This document shows positions 47,901-60,200 of a DNA stretch of 64,000 nt, in pieces. How positions within the stretch are numbered: position 1 is the first letter of the stretch; every line of letters starts with the position of its first letter. The notes below the pieces were generated by a model. That model did no database searches and had not been told where the DNA came from. It saw only the letters and a program-made list of their open reading frames with translations. The DNA is taken from NCBI GenBank assembly GCA_013399875.1, contig VXAZ01006873.1, positions 62,001 through 126,000 of the forward strand, read 5' to 3'. This DNA is from Gymnorhina tibicen (lineage: Eukaryota; Chordata; Aves; Passeriformes; Artamidae). A program made the position numbers and the translations under genes.

Positions 47901-50660
47901 TAATCATGAATCTGTCATATTTTCTTATTGTGACAAGTTAAACACCATCTTGTAATTCAGGACACAGTGCAATAAGTTATGAAATGGAACAGTCACGAAA
48001 TGACAATTTAGGAAGCAAAAGCTGCTTAGTTGACATCCATCATGTACCCCGACTTCTGATGTTCATCATGCACTGTTGGGCCTACTTGAAAATTCAGATA
48101 GCTACTTGTTTAATCCTTTTATTTTTCCTATTTTTTGGGAAAGATCTAAAAAAAAAAATATATATACATCTATTACTTACAGGCTTTCTTCCAGCTCCTT
48201 CATTAAGATTTGTTTCAAGCCAGTCAAAATCTAGGTAAAATAAACGGTAATTTTTCACCTGCAGGCTTTGATTTTACAGTGATCCAGTACCAAAGATGTA
48301 GGTGAGGGTCTGTTCCTATGCCAGGCACTGCAGGCTCAGGTTGTCAGGGAGGTGAATTGTGACACCAGAAAAGGACTCCCGAGACAAAGGTTCCCCAGGA
48401 TTCCTTACAGGATCTCAGTAAGTCGTTTAATTTTTCTGAATTTTCAGTAAATTGTCTTTGAAAGGGGGAATTGCAACTTAATCTCTTCCCCTTAGGAATA
48501 TGAATACAAACTCATCAATGATTGCAAGAGGCTCAGGCATTAAGGTGTTTTGGTAACCCCCATAAATACACTGTCAGGAATGTGCCTGTAGCACATATGC
48601 AGAGGACACTTCTCAAGTCTTTGATGATGAATGTCTATTATAATGAATGCTATTTGACTGTAAAATCCACTCTAGATCAAATGTTTGAATATAAATAGCA
48701 AAATATCAGCTATTGGACATGCAAAATGTATAAATACTAGTAGGAAAGTAATGTTTTTCTTGTGCTGTTTCTGGGTATGTACATCTGACTTTTGTCTTCT
48801 TGGCCTTCTTAGTTAATATATTACTGTATAAAAATGACCATGGTAAGCTGTAGGTGCACCAAGAGCCTTAGAAAGGGACTGGAGAAATTCAGGTGTAACA
48901 AGTCAACAAACACAAACTAAATAGCCCCATCTGGGTGAGTATTAGGGGATGGACCACAAACAGTGTCCAGGCTTGTACACACTTCCAAAATGGAATCTCC
49001 CATTGCCATTGTCAGAGAGCATGAAAAGAAATACACCCATTTTTATTCTAAGTCTCATCAGTTCTGCTCCACTGTTGTGTGGGGGTGGTTTTAAATTTTA
49101 CTACACCTAGGTTCAGAGTTTAAACTAAAAATTCAGCAGTATTGCCAGTGATTGCAAATAGCTTTCTTTATCACATTTGAAAAGTTGTCTAGTCTCACTT
49201 CTGGGAGATTGCACTTTTTAAAGAGGAATCATCTGAAAGCATCTGAAACAGGCAGGTCTAATTGAAGGAAAGTTGTCAGTCAACACTGATGTTATCCAAT
49301 AGGGTTTGCAGATTCAGAGCTGTGTAACTATCGGGGAAAAAAAAACAGAATGCAGCCCTTGGGTTATTTGGGATTTTTCCTTTTTGCCATTTAAATCAGA
49401 ACATATTTTGATTCAACAGAATATCAATGGTCTTGAAGTGGAGGGATACATATCCTGTAACCATCCCACAGAGAAGTCCATGGCCCTCCCTGACAGAAGT
49501 CTTAGCAGAGCCAGCTCTTATTATGTTCTATCACCATTCGTGATTTACAGAGTAACTCTGTAGTTTTTATGAATATAATTTTATATTTCAAAAAGAAAAT
49601 ATTATTAAGGCAAGTGTGTGAAAACTACTTTGGCATCATCCTTAACATTTCATTTCTCTAAGAAAAGCCTATGCAGAAAGTTTACAATTTTAGTAGTTGC
49701 ATAACCCACTGGAGAATAAAAATGACAGGCCAGCATGACAGACTTGCAGCTCTTTACAGTACTTCAGATATGTGCCTTTCAGTGCAGTATATCACAAGCT
49801 GTGCCCTACCACACACCACAAATGTCACAGACCAAATCATCAGCAAAGGTTTCATCTCAGAAGTTTCAATGGTTTTATTATACACATCATAAATGAAGAG
49901 CTTGCAGGAGGAAGCTGGCGTACACAATGAAATATCTGAATACAATATACCCTGATTTCCCTCAGACTGAGGTACCAAAAATGTCCAAAATATTGAGAGC
50001 AGATTTTTCTCCCCCACTAAGCAAACTGTTGCTGATTTTTCTAACTTTACATTCAGTTGAGCTCTCTATTGAAATCAGCTGCGTCCAGATTGACTCACTT
50101 GATATTTTAAGATCCTAAAACTAGTGCTTATTACTTCCTCACTTATCCTGAAAATCTTTTGTTATTTAGTTTAGCTAAGATTAAAGTATGTTCATTTGTG
50201 ACAGGCCTTTGACACTAATAGTTGGCAACAGGCATGAGTCTTCTTCACGGCATTGCTTCTTTCTACTTTTGTCATCAGTGAGTACTTTTAAACACTTTTA
50301 AAATCAGTCATGGGAAACCCCTAAAGTATGAACATAAATAAGTGAAGAGTGAATCTAAGGTTCACAGTGAAGCCCAAAAGCAATATTCAAGAGAACAGCG
50401 GCTGAGGTGCAAAGTTCATGTAAAACTAGGCAACACGGCAAATTCTTAGCAACATATATTCTTGTTTTGATTTGTAGGTGAAAAGAGAAAGAGAAGGTGA
50501 AAGAGCATGTAGACCTTTTCCTTGGGGGGTGGAGTGTGGTGGGACAAAAGGGGAAAAGACAGGAGGAAAAAAGCGTAATTCTGGGAAGTGCTTTAGACTG
50601 CAGCACCATCCAGTCAAGTCATTACAAGAAAAATCAAGTGCACACAAAGTTATAAGTTCG
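44931..50660. other. Intergenic DNA, no supported gene
   Basis: AT-rich DNA between the two desmogleins. Only short frames without recognisable domains occur, such as 46805-47122 and 47984-48238. A-runs occur near 45475 and 48148. No DSG3-like exon was seen. Confidence 0.6.
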
Positions 50661-50667
50661 GAGTTTG

Positions 50668-51126
50668 CAGCAGCCTTACAGTACATGAAGAGGGCCTAGA
50701 AGAGAAATGGAGAGGGACTTTTTACAAGGCATGTAGTGATAGACAATGGAGAATGGCTTTAAACTGAAAGAGGGAAGTTTAGATTAGATATTAGGAAGAA
50801 AATCTTTACTGAGAGTGCTGAGACACTATGCCCCACCCCTGGAAGTGTTCAAGGCCAGGCTGGATGGGGCTTTGAGTAACCTGATCTAGTGGAAGGTGTC
50901 CCTGCCCCTTTTTGCAGGGCTGCTCTCCAGTCACTCCTCTCCCAGTTCATACTTGTGCCCAGTTTGACTCTGTCCTATGTGCAGAATCCAGCATTTTGAC
51001 TTGTTAAATTTCCTCCCATTAATCACTGCCCAATGCTCCAATCTATCTAGATCTCTTTGTAAGTAATCTCATCCAGGGAGGTTGAAACTAGATGATCTTT
51101 AAGGTCAAAAGATTCTGTGATTCTAC
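50668..51126 (+). mobile_element. CR1 LINE fragment interrupted by another sequence
   Basis: CR1 3' sequence (cagccttacagtacatgaag, ggagagggactttttacaag, tgttcaaggccaggctggat) runs to about 50912. It resumes at about 51076 (ggttgaaactagatgatctt) and ends gattctgtgattctac near 51126. The roughly 160 bp between (50913-51075) are foreign to the CR1 tail and read like another interspersed repeat in antisense. Confidence 0.85.
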
Positions 51127-51519
51127 ATCCCCAATAATTTATTTTTATAATAAACAGCACCTGACTACATCAGCAGTCCCTCTCATATCACCAGGAGATG
51201 CTTTAAAGCCCAGTGCTTTGAAAGACTGGAGTTCACTGTCCCATCTAACTTGTTTGTGTTTTAGTCAGTCAAACTTGCCTAATGCAAATGGGAACAGAAG
51301 GGACTCAACAGAAGATCAATTCTACCACTATCTTTCCTGACAAATGGCCATCCTAACCCCAAGAATTTCCAGTAATGAAGATTCAACAGGCTCCCAGTTG
51401 TCCTTTAATTCCTACTGGAAAGTTCAACTGGTAGCTTACTTAAATCTTCCTTTTTTGCAATTTGTCATCCTCTGTAAATGCAGAGAGCACACAAGTCTTT
51501 TCTAACGTACCTTTTAAAA

Positions 51520-51588
51520 ATCATGGAATAATAGAATGGATTGGTTTGGAAGGCCTCTTAAAAGATTGTCTAGTCCAATCTCCTGGGC
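51520..51588 (-). mobile_element. CR1 LINE 3' tail, minus strand
   Basis: Reads tcatggaataatagaatgga, then gtctagtccaatctcctggg, the reverse complement of the usual CR1 3' end. It is the only CR1 piece in this cluster in the reverse orientation. Confidence 0.8.
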
Positions 51589-51820
51589 TTGTGATTACTG
51601 AAGCTTCTTGGACTCTACAAGGACATAGGAACCAAGATTGCCTTTTATCTTCAGACTGACCACTTTATTCGCTTGAATCATGTGACTCCTCCTGAACGCA
51701 CTTCTCTCTTTATATATCAAAGACTTAGAAAATTTGAGAATACTTATATGTATTGCATCTTGAGGGTCCTTTTAGTTAATTTGGAATTATGCTTATTAAT
51801 ATATTATTATATTATTATAA

Positions 51821-51911
51821 CCCGATCTAGTTGAAGATGTTCCTGTTCATTGCATTGGGCTAAATGACCTTTAAATGTCCATTTCAAACCAAACCATTCT
51901 ATGACTCTATA
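51821..51911 (+). mobile_element. CR1 LINE 3' tail
   Basis: Degenerate CR1 3' UTR. It starts cccgatctagttgaagatgt and ends aaccattctatgactctat. Confidence 0.8.
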
Positions 51912-52550
51912 AAAATGTGAAGCGACTTTCTGTTATCACCACCAGTCCAATGATAACTGGCAAACACATTATAGAATCCCCTTTATGAGTTGACTGAAAT
52001 CTGCCCCAAAAACCCAGTTCTCGTCCCTGAATTTCCAGCCAAGACACTCCAAACTCCACCAATCAGAGTTCAACATTCCTCCAATTTCCAGCCTAAACTT
52101 CAGGTCAGTTGATATCTGGTTTTGCACCTGCATTGTTCTTCAGTTTTAAAATGGAGGCCTCTTTTTTTTTTCTAAGCCAACCCCTTCTAAGATTATCTAC
52201 TGACACAGTGCAGAGGCACACACAATAATTTTATGTTTATTAGCTCATGTACCTCTGTTGTGACAGAAAAAAATAACAGAATAATTCTCTTTTTTCTTCT
52301 GAGACTGGGCATGCCACATTCCTGCATCTACAGTCCCTGAAAACTTACACTGTTACAACTGCAGCTGATACTGGACTTGACAGATTAGAGTAAGATCAGC
52401 AGAGATTGTTTCTAAGGTGCCATTTTTCAAAATTATCTTTCTGTTGAATACAGTTCAGTGGTTCAGCATTGATGAAAATTCACGGACAAAAGAGAGGCAT
52501 ATTTCTACTTATGCCAAACACAAGCATAGAATAGGAAAGGAGTGAATGCA

Positions 52551-53252
52551 GAGCAGCCCTGAAGAGAGGGATCTAGGGGTGCTGGCCAGCAGGAGGCTCA
52601 GTGGGAGTCAGCACTGTCCCAGCAGCCCAGAGGGCAAATCTCAACCTGGGATACATCAAACACAGCACACCCAGTCAGTCTTAAAAGGAAATTATCCCGT
52701 TGTGTTCAGTGTCGGTGTGGCCTCACCTGGAGCACCGTGTGCAGTTCTGGGCCCCACACAAGTCAAGAAGGATATGAACATCCTTTAACGTGCCCAGAGG
52801 AGAACAACAAAGTTGGTGAAAGGTCTGGAAGGAATGTTCTATGAAAAGTGTCTGAGGATGTTGGGTTTGTCTAATTTGGAGAGAAGGAGGCTGAGGGGTG
52901 ACCTCATTGTTCCCTACAGCCTCCTGAAGAGGAGAAGTGGAGAGGGAGGTGTTTCTCTATTCTCCCTGGTATCTAGTGACAGGAAATGTGGGAATGGCTC
53001 AAAGCTCCACCAGAGGAGTTTCAAACTGGACATCAGGAAGCACTTCTTTAATGAGAGGCTGTTCAAACACTGGAACAGGCTTCCCAGAGGGATGGTTGAT
53101 GCTCCAAGCTATCAATGGTTAAGAGGCTTTTCAACTGTGCCCTTAAATGACATGTTGTAGCTTTGGTCAGCCCTGAAGTGGTCAGGCAGCTGGACTGATT
53201 GACTGTTGTAGGTCTCTTCCAGCTGAACTATTCATTTTATTGTATTCTACTA
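52551..53252 (+). mobile_element. CR1 LINE 3' fragment (about 700 bp, second subfamily)
   Basis: Holds the C-terminal part of the CR1 RT frame. Recognisable wording includes L-R-M-L-G-L-S-N-L-E-R-R-R-L-R-G-D-L, L-F-S-L-V-S-S-D-R and H-W-N-R-L-P-R (52813-53160, with frame changes). The 3' UTR follows (tggtcagccctgaagtggtc, gtaggtctcttccagctgaa). The tail wording differs from the copies at 37.3 and 50.7 kb, so it belongs to a different CR1 subfamily. Confidence 0.92.
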
Positions 53253-53604
53253 GCTGCACAGCAGAGCAATCATTTATTTGTATCTACCTAAATGCTGTCT
53301 GTCATGTGAGTTTTCCCAGAAAGAGAGCTACACCACCTTGAAAAAAGTCTTCAGGCAATTTCACAGCAGTGCCAGCTGCTACGCAGAGGAAAGCAACAAA
53401 AGAGTTACTCTGCCACGCCTTGTTTCACACACACACATAAAAGACTGTATATCACGCTGTCAGTAACAAAACGCCTGTGTTCAGGGCAGACCTGGCCTGG
53501 CTATTTTACAGCTCTGCCAATCCCACAGCTCGCAGCTCAGCAGGCTTACTCATTTCCACGGCTGCACCTGGCACCCGAAAAGTTAAACAACCTGGGCACA
53601 CCAG

Positions 53605-53624
53605 AAAAAAAAAAAAAAAAAAAA
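53605..53624 (+). repeat. Poly-A run
   Basis: Twenty consecutive A followed by A/C-rich sequence. No retrogene body was recognised before it, so a processed pseudogene cannot be claimed. Confidence 0.8.
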
Positions 53625-55538
53625 CACCGACAAAACCCCCCAAAAAACAAACAAAAAAACAGGGCAGGTAGCAATCAGGAGAATGCATATAAAGGAAATG
53701 ATGAACAGAGAAAGATAAGGAGAAAGCAGTTGAGTGAGAGAGAGAGAGGAGGTGAAGCAAAAGAAAGGGGGATCATTCCTGCTTGAATTTGTTTAAGGAG
53801 CATGACAGGACACATGGAGAACCAAAAACATAGTTAATGCACACAGGAACAACGACTCCATTTTTAGAATGCCAAGTGTTTGCTTAAAGTATCAAATCCT
53901 GGTGCTAATCTACTTCTCTCCTCAGTTAGAGCATTTTTGCCTGCAAAAAAAAAAAAATGCAGTTGCTTGGTCGTGCAAGCACGTTGAAGCTGGTGACTGT
54001 ACCTATTGCAACTGCTCCAGTCTCAAGAGCTGTCTGGGGGTGAGAAACCCTCTGTGATGTGTATAATTTTTTACAGATTATGCATTATCCATTACCTATT
54101 TTGAATAACTGAATGTTATTTTGATATATTTGTGCAATGCCCTGATACACTGCTTTCTACTGGGATCTTTTCCCAAAAAATGAGTGGCATCTGCAACCAC
54201 AGTGTAGTAAAGAATCTTTAAACAATGCAGAAAAGATTAATGACATAATCTCAAACAATGCAAAATATTTGTATAATAGCTTCATGTGAATATAAATGAA
54301 TTTCAACATTTCATTACTAAGAATATACACTGAGTTTTCCACCTTAACACCATTTGCTAGGTACTGCACTTGTCTCATTTGGTTGAATCACTTGTCTGAA
54401 AGAAGAAACTGTATTCTAGAAAAAACCAACAAAAAACACAATTGTTGTAAAGTTAACTTTGCTTCTGTAAGAAGCAGAGGTGGACTCTGCTGGTCTGATC
54501 AAGCATGTCCTTGTCCTCCACCCCAGGGAAGCCAGAAGTTTCCTGGCACTACTGTAAGGAAGATTAGTCAGCTTGAATAGGGAGTGGCAGGCAGAGCGGG
54601 GGGCAAGGCAAGGTTTCGGGGGAGTCACCAAGATCCAGCCGCTATGGCAAGGGTGCAATAGTAACTTGGCAGAACACTTGTGCTGACCACTATTATTCCT
54701 GAAAACAAATACTCCTGACAAAAGTTAGGTTGTTTCAGCTGGTAACTAATTTGCTATGTTAAAAGCTTATCAAGAGAATTTAGACAGATGTTTTACTTTG
54801 AGAAAACGGCAACCTGGCACGTCTCGCACCTTGAAAGCCCCTCTCCTCACCAGGAACCAAGAAGGGCTCAGCTGCTTTTATGGTTTGAAAAGCAAAGATT
54901 AACTTTCTCTTTGTTCTGCAGTGTCGGTGAACCCTGAATTGCTGCTGTCTCCAGCAGGAAAACAAAGATCTAATGCTCAATGGATCCTCCGGTGCAAACT
55001 GATCGTAGGGACAGAACTGCGGCCTGGTTGTGGGAGGAGGAGTGTTTAGCTGCTGCCACGTTAAAGTGAAGGACAGGCAGAAAGAAATTCAGCTTCAGTG
55101 GTTGCTGACACACTTACTGGCTGTTTTAAAACAAAATTGATACTGTTTGACATTCTTTTCATAACAGCAGGTAAATTATTTTTGTAAAATATGGGTAACA
55201 GAAGTTTTTCATACAAGGGAACCAAGTTAAAGAAAATAAAAAACAACAAACAACTCTTTTATGATAGCTGAGGTTCTTGTAGGATGTCCAAGACATATAG
55301 CTGGCCCACACTTAAGCTATAAGCAACTTAAGAACAGACATCTAAGCTCTGGCAAGATAATTTGCAGAAGAGCTTCTGTATCCTGTGCTATTGAGCTCTG
55401 GGAAAAGATTATTCTATTAATTTCTCCTGTAAGCACATGCGACTTCAAAGGGAAATCAATGCTAAGGATTTTTCAAAAGAAATTCATTTAGCCTTTTACT
55501 CCATCATATCAGCGTTTAAAGTTGGCAATTAGTTGTAA

Positions 55539-55559
55539 ATATATATATATATATATATA
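55539..55559 (+). repeat. (AT)n microsatellite
   Basis: Ten and a half uninterrupted AT units about 1.5 kb before the CpG island. Confidence 0.95.
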
Positions 55560-56699
55560 CACTATAACCTCATTAACAGTGCGCTGGATTGGCAACCAAA
55601 AACGCGTTCAGAATTCCACAAAGCAACCTGTAGATTAAGAAGAAAGTTTCAAATCAAGGTTCTTCTCTTACAGCCTTTTGATGTAAAGAAATACTTAACC
55701 ATCTAGAAAACAGAACATACATCTGAAAGCAGAATCTACTTCTAAATCACCAAATTAAAAGGGTTGTAATATGAATGCTCTCTGAGACATGCTCTGCCTC
55801 GTTTATCTCAAACAGGAATAACTAAAAGAAAACTTCACAGTACTTCTACTACCATTAGCTGCAATAGCTACAACGGCTGTTAAACCTGCGCCAAAATAGA
55901 CCCCTGTCCTCCAGATCCCGAAGAAGATCCTCACAGGATCTCAGCGTGTACTGCTTTGTGAACGTGCACAGTTCTGTTTGGTTACAAAGTATCAGTCCAG
56001 AGCAGTGACTCAGTGACAGAACAAAGAAAGAATACAAAACCCCTTAATACTGTGCATTTCACATGTATTAGCTTGTTTGTGCCTTTTGTTTTCTTGAAAT
56101 TAAGACAACTGTTTTTATGCAGGGCTATCAGCAAACTCTGTAAATCAGGATATTCTAAGTAAATAAGCAGATATGTGTCACTTCAGAAAAACTTGTGAGG
56201 TAAAGTTCTTCTCCTCATGATGGCCATGGAAATTAAAATTATTGCAACTGACTTTGAATGATTTATTGTGCATTGTTACCACATGCAATAAATGGTCATA
56301 ATGTGATTGCAAAGAATCCCACTAGGCTGGTTCCCCTCTCCGAGCCCCAAAAGCATCACAAATAGTATCATAACCAGCGAGTTTGGAAGTTACTTACCAC
56401 AAATGAGTGTGATCCTGGAAAGATTAACTAGGTAACTGCCTCAAAGAAGAGAGGATGTAGAGAAAGCACGTTTAATTGTTTCGCCATCATGAAGAATCAG
56501 TTATGCCTTCGCAAGCACTAATTAATCAGGTGTATCCAGGAAAGATCTCTGCCAGATAAGAGTAGAAAGGATATGGCTCGAAGCGTATAAAAATGAGGAT
56601 TACAGGGAAAATTGTCCTAAAAAATGCCCACAATTTTACTTTCCCGTGAGACTGCGCTCCCCCCTATCAATTACTCGTTAATGTATCAGTTTGTTGTCA

Positions 56700-57290
56700 C
56701 AGCTGCTCTGCGCGTCTCCTGCGCGCTCCAGCTCACCTTCCTCGGCGGAAGTGGGGGAAACAACCCGCAAACTTTGGGAGCCCTGGGGAAGCTGGGGCCT
56801 GGCGCTCCGAGAGCTGCCCTGTGCAGCCTCCGCGGGCGGAGCTCGGCGGGCGGGGGACTCGCCGCTGCGGGCCGGGCGCCCCGAGGGAGGGAAGGAGGGA
56901 AGGAGGGAAGGAGGGAAGGAGGGCCGGAGGGCCGGGCCGGGCCGGGCCGGGCGGGGCTCGGGGCCGGACACCTCTTGCCCCCTCCTGGCGCGGCTCCCGC
57001 CCGGCACACTCCACCCATCCGCGGGTACTTGTGCTCCCCTCTACGGGCTGCCGGCATTCCCGTGGTGGGCGGCCGGAGCAGCTGAGCTCGTCCCGGCACG
57101 GCGGTCATGTCGCGGGGCCCCGTGGCGGCGGTGCGGCTGCTGGCGCTGCTGGTGAGTGCGGGGCGCTGCTTTGCCGCGGGGGTCCCTCGGTTCCGGGGCG
57201 CTGCTTTGCCGCGGGAAGGGAGAGCGCGGGATGGAGCCGCGGGGGGGCCGCTGCGGGGGTCCTGAGTGCGGCCGCCGGGGAGTGGTTGTT
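56700..57290 (+). promoter_or_regulatory. DSG2: CpG-island promoter of DSG2
   Basis: An abrupt switch from AT-rich DNA to very GC- and CpG-rich DNA, centred on the start codon at 57107. It contains a GGGA/GGAA-type repeat (about 56882-56925), repeated GGGCC units (to about 56953) and a GC box GGGCGGGGC at 56949-56957. No TATA box was seen. This is the usual setting of a broadly expressed gene, as DSG2 is in epithelia and heart. Several long frames on both strands here are artefacts of base composition. Confidence 0.85.
57107..57151 (+). CDS. DSG2: DSG2 exon 1 (signal peptide)
   Basis: Fifteen codons from ATG to donor gtgagt at 57152. The context is cggtcATGt. Arg near the start and a Leu/Ala/Val core make a signal peptide. 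Ends in phase 0, as exon 1 of other desmogleins does. Confidence 0.88.
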
Positions 57291-60200
57291 CCCGTCGGGA
57301 CTTGGCAGCCCTCCCAACAGCAGCTGTATGTGGCTGGGAAGGGGCTTTCTCTCTTTCTTTGGGAATTAGACAAAAGCCATCGCCGTTTGCTACCTGAAAG
57401 CAGGTGGAGGTAGGAAATCCCAATAGGAACGGTATCTGGGATGGGTGGGGTTGCTGCGGTGCCGGGAGGAACAGGAACGCAGTGAGGAGTTCACGTTGTT
57501 GCCGTTTTCATGTTCAGCATAGTATCTATACTAGTAAATTCCATTTCCCTTTTGAGGGAACAGTGCCAGGAGGGAAGATGAACCAAAAAGTTTGGAAGTC
57601 TTTATCGCCTTAGAAAAATTACACCAAATTCTGAACAATCCAAGACACTTCAGGCTTTCTCCTGCCCTGCCCTCGCTATTTTTCAGCCATCAGCCTTTAG
57701 ACCTTCCATCCTGTGAAATACTTTCTCAGGCTAAACGCAACGACTATCTTATAACAAACTGACACCAAAATACTTGGTTTGTTGGATTTGCACTGATGCT
57801 TTCTAGCTCTTTCTAGCTGGTTTACAGCAAACTCTTTGTTATATCTGCGGCATTTTCTTTTGCTTTTCACCGTTCTAGGCTGGCAGAATGCCTGCGGAAG
57901 TCGGGCTGCCGCCACTCACACGAAGGTGAGGGTGAGGCCAGGCCCTGGGCTATGCCGGGAGCTGCCGAGCAGCTGGGCAGGGATCAGTAATGGCTTCTTG
58001 CTTAGACAGAATGGAAGGTGCTGGGTGTCGGGATCTTGTTCTCTGAGCTTGGAATCCTGCAAAATCAGATTTGTTATCTAGAGACCTACTGCCTGATAAC
58101 TTTAATACAGACATATGGTTGTGCACAAGTTGGCCAGCAACAGTTAAACCTGGTTTTTTACAGCAAGCTGGTAGTTGGGATTTGGTTGGAAAATGTTTTA
58201 TCCTCAGTTTGTCCAAAAGAACGATGGAAAACATGGAGTGCCACTTGTACAAAAGTTTTTACGTATTCTCTCTGTAATACCTGAAGCCGCACCATCGTCC
58301 ATTTTGTTGAGCTTGTACTGGCTCAGGATGCTGTTAGTTTTGACTGAAGAACATTGTTTTTCTCAATCCTCATCATCCTCAGTTTCAGGTAAGGCTGGGG
58401 CAGGATATGATGTAGTGAGAGCCAACTCAGTTTCGTGCCTAAAAGCCTCATTGTCAGATAGAATATTAGAGCAAATAAAGCTGCCTTAGTTGGCTGATGT
58501 CAGAAGAGAAAGAGAGGCACTGCTGGGTTTTGAAATTTTGGGGTTTTCTTCATAATCTAGACATTCATGTGGTAAAAAGTCAAGTTTCTTATTTGAGAGT
58601 ACTGGATTAGGGTCATTTATTTCTTATGAATCTTAAGAAACTACTGAAAAACAAAATTAGTCTAAAAGTAGTGTCTTCTCAAAGCATCTTCTACCTTAGA
58701 AGCATCAAGAATGGTAGGTTCATCCTCTCCCAGTTTTTCCTGGAAGTGTCTCTCAGTGCTCCCTCCCTGCCTGCAGGCTGCATCCCTGTATCATCATCCC
58801 TGGGTACCTCGCAGAGGTTACGGCAGATTTCCCCAGGCCCCTGCCTCTGACCCTTTTCCAGGAATGTTCGGCTGTGCTGAATGGTGGTGCACCCAAAGGG
58901 TTGGGCTTGACTTGGAGCATGTCCAGGACACACACCCTGGGCCTGCCGGGCGGGTACGGCTATCAAGGATTATTGGACTGGGAGGTTTCTTGGTCATTTC
59001 TAAAGGGGGTGGACATCATGTCTTCGAGAGAAGAAGTCTTAGAACACTTCCTGCATCTGAGTGAAAGAATAGTTGACAGAGATGTATGAATCTTACTATG
59101 GGAGTAGCAAAATTTACTTTTTTCTGAACGTCTTCCTCAGACTGTACTTTGTTGATGTTTGGGATGTTACACTTAGGCTGGGTATGATGAAATTCAGGCC
59201 TGAATATATTAGATCGCTACTGTAATGTCAGAGCCAGTAGCAGGTAATTTTCAGAAGTCATAGAAACAAGTTAAAATAAAAACCATCACAAAATGATGCT
59301 TGGTTTTACAAAGAGCAGAGGTGAGCTAATTCAAAGCAACCTAGCTTTCGTTGCCAGTAACATGTTGAAACATGGTAAAAGTATTTACAAGCATCTGTGG
59401 ATTGATTCAGCATTTTAATATTGTTCCAAAAAGGAGGGAAAACCCAGCTGTGGTGAGGTCTGAAAGCAGCTGAGAAATATATAAGGTCTAGTATTATCCA
59501 TCCTATTGAAAAGAAGTGGTATGTTACTTTTGATACCAGACTTCAGAAAAACTGGATCTGTCCAGGAGAGACTACAGAACAGCAAAACCAAAATGCGATC
59601 TAAAGTCACTAAATCCTGTTTCATGATTTTTTAAATGGAAATTAAAGAACTGGTATGTGAGAAAAGTGAGTAGGATGTTTGATAAGTTTGCAGATACATG
59701 AAGGGTAGAAGAAAAGGGAATTGTGATGAAAAGGGAATTGCACCATACAATGAGAGCATTGTCAACACAACAAAGAAGGAGATTGGGTCTGAGGTTAAGA
59801 CATCTCAATATAGGTGTTTAAGCTTCTGTTAGGGTAAATGGAGATGCAGTGGATGCTGAGTGCATCTGTTTGGTTGGATCAAATTGTATGTTTGAAGCAA
59901 ATCTCAAGAGTGTGTGAATCGCATTCCTCCTGGGTGAAACCATGTTGGGAGATGTACCCATCTGCTTTTAGATGTTTGATCTGTGGGACCAAGCTAATTC
60001 TAGTCTAAGGGATCCATCAAAACATGGGTTGGGTGGTGTTGGGTTCTCTGTATCAAATGCTTTGCTCTACAAATCCTCCTGTGTTGGGTTTTCAAACTGA
60101 ACATCCTTACAATCAGTAGAGCTCAGAGAGAAATAGATATGGGCTGGTTTGGGGGCAAGTTGAACAACACTCCGATCTCTGTTGGTACTGCCTATATTTC

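Larger units (their letters stand above)
51127..52550. other. Intergenic DNA between CR1 copies
   Basis: No gene. Contains two short CR1 tails listed separately and a TATTA-type run at about 51796-51818. Confidence 0.65.
53253..56690. other. Intergenic DNA upstream of the second desmoglein
   Basis: No gene recognised. Holds an A-run (53605-53624), GA-rich DNA near 53730-53750, another A-run near 53945 and an AT microsatellite (55539-55559). Frames in this stretch have no domain. Confidence 0.6.

Noticed and set aside
52813..53160. 115-codon frame as a host gene
   Set aside because: Its wording is the C-terminal part of CR1 reverse transcriptase, inside the CR1 fragment at 52551-53252.
53477..53671. 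Processed pseudogene ending in the A-run at 53605
   Set aside because: No recognisable coding body precedes the A-run and no target duplication was seen.
56624..57423. Several long frames on both strands (up to 245 codons)
   Set aside because: They fall in the CpG island, where stop codons are rare. The Pro/Arg/Gly-rich translations are composition artefacts around the real 15-codon exon 1.
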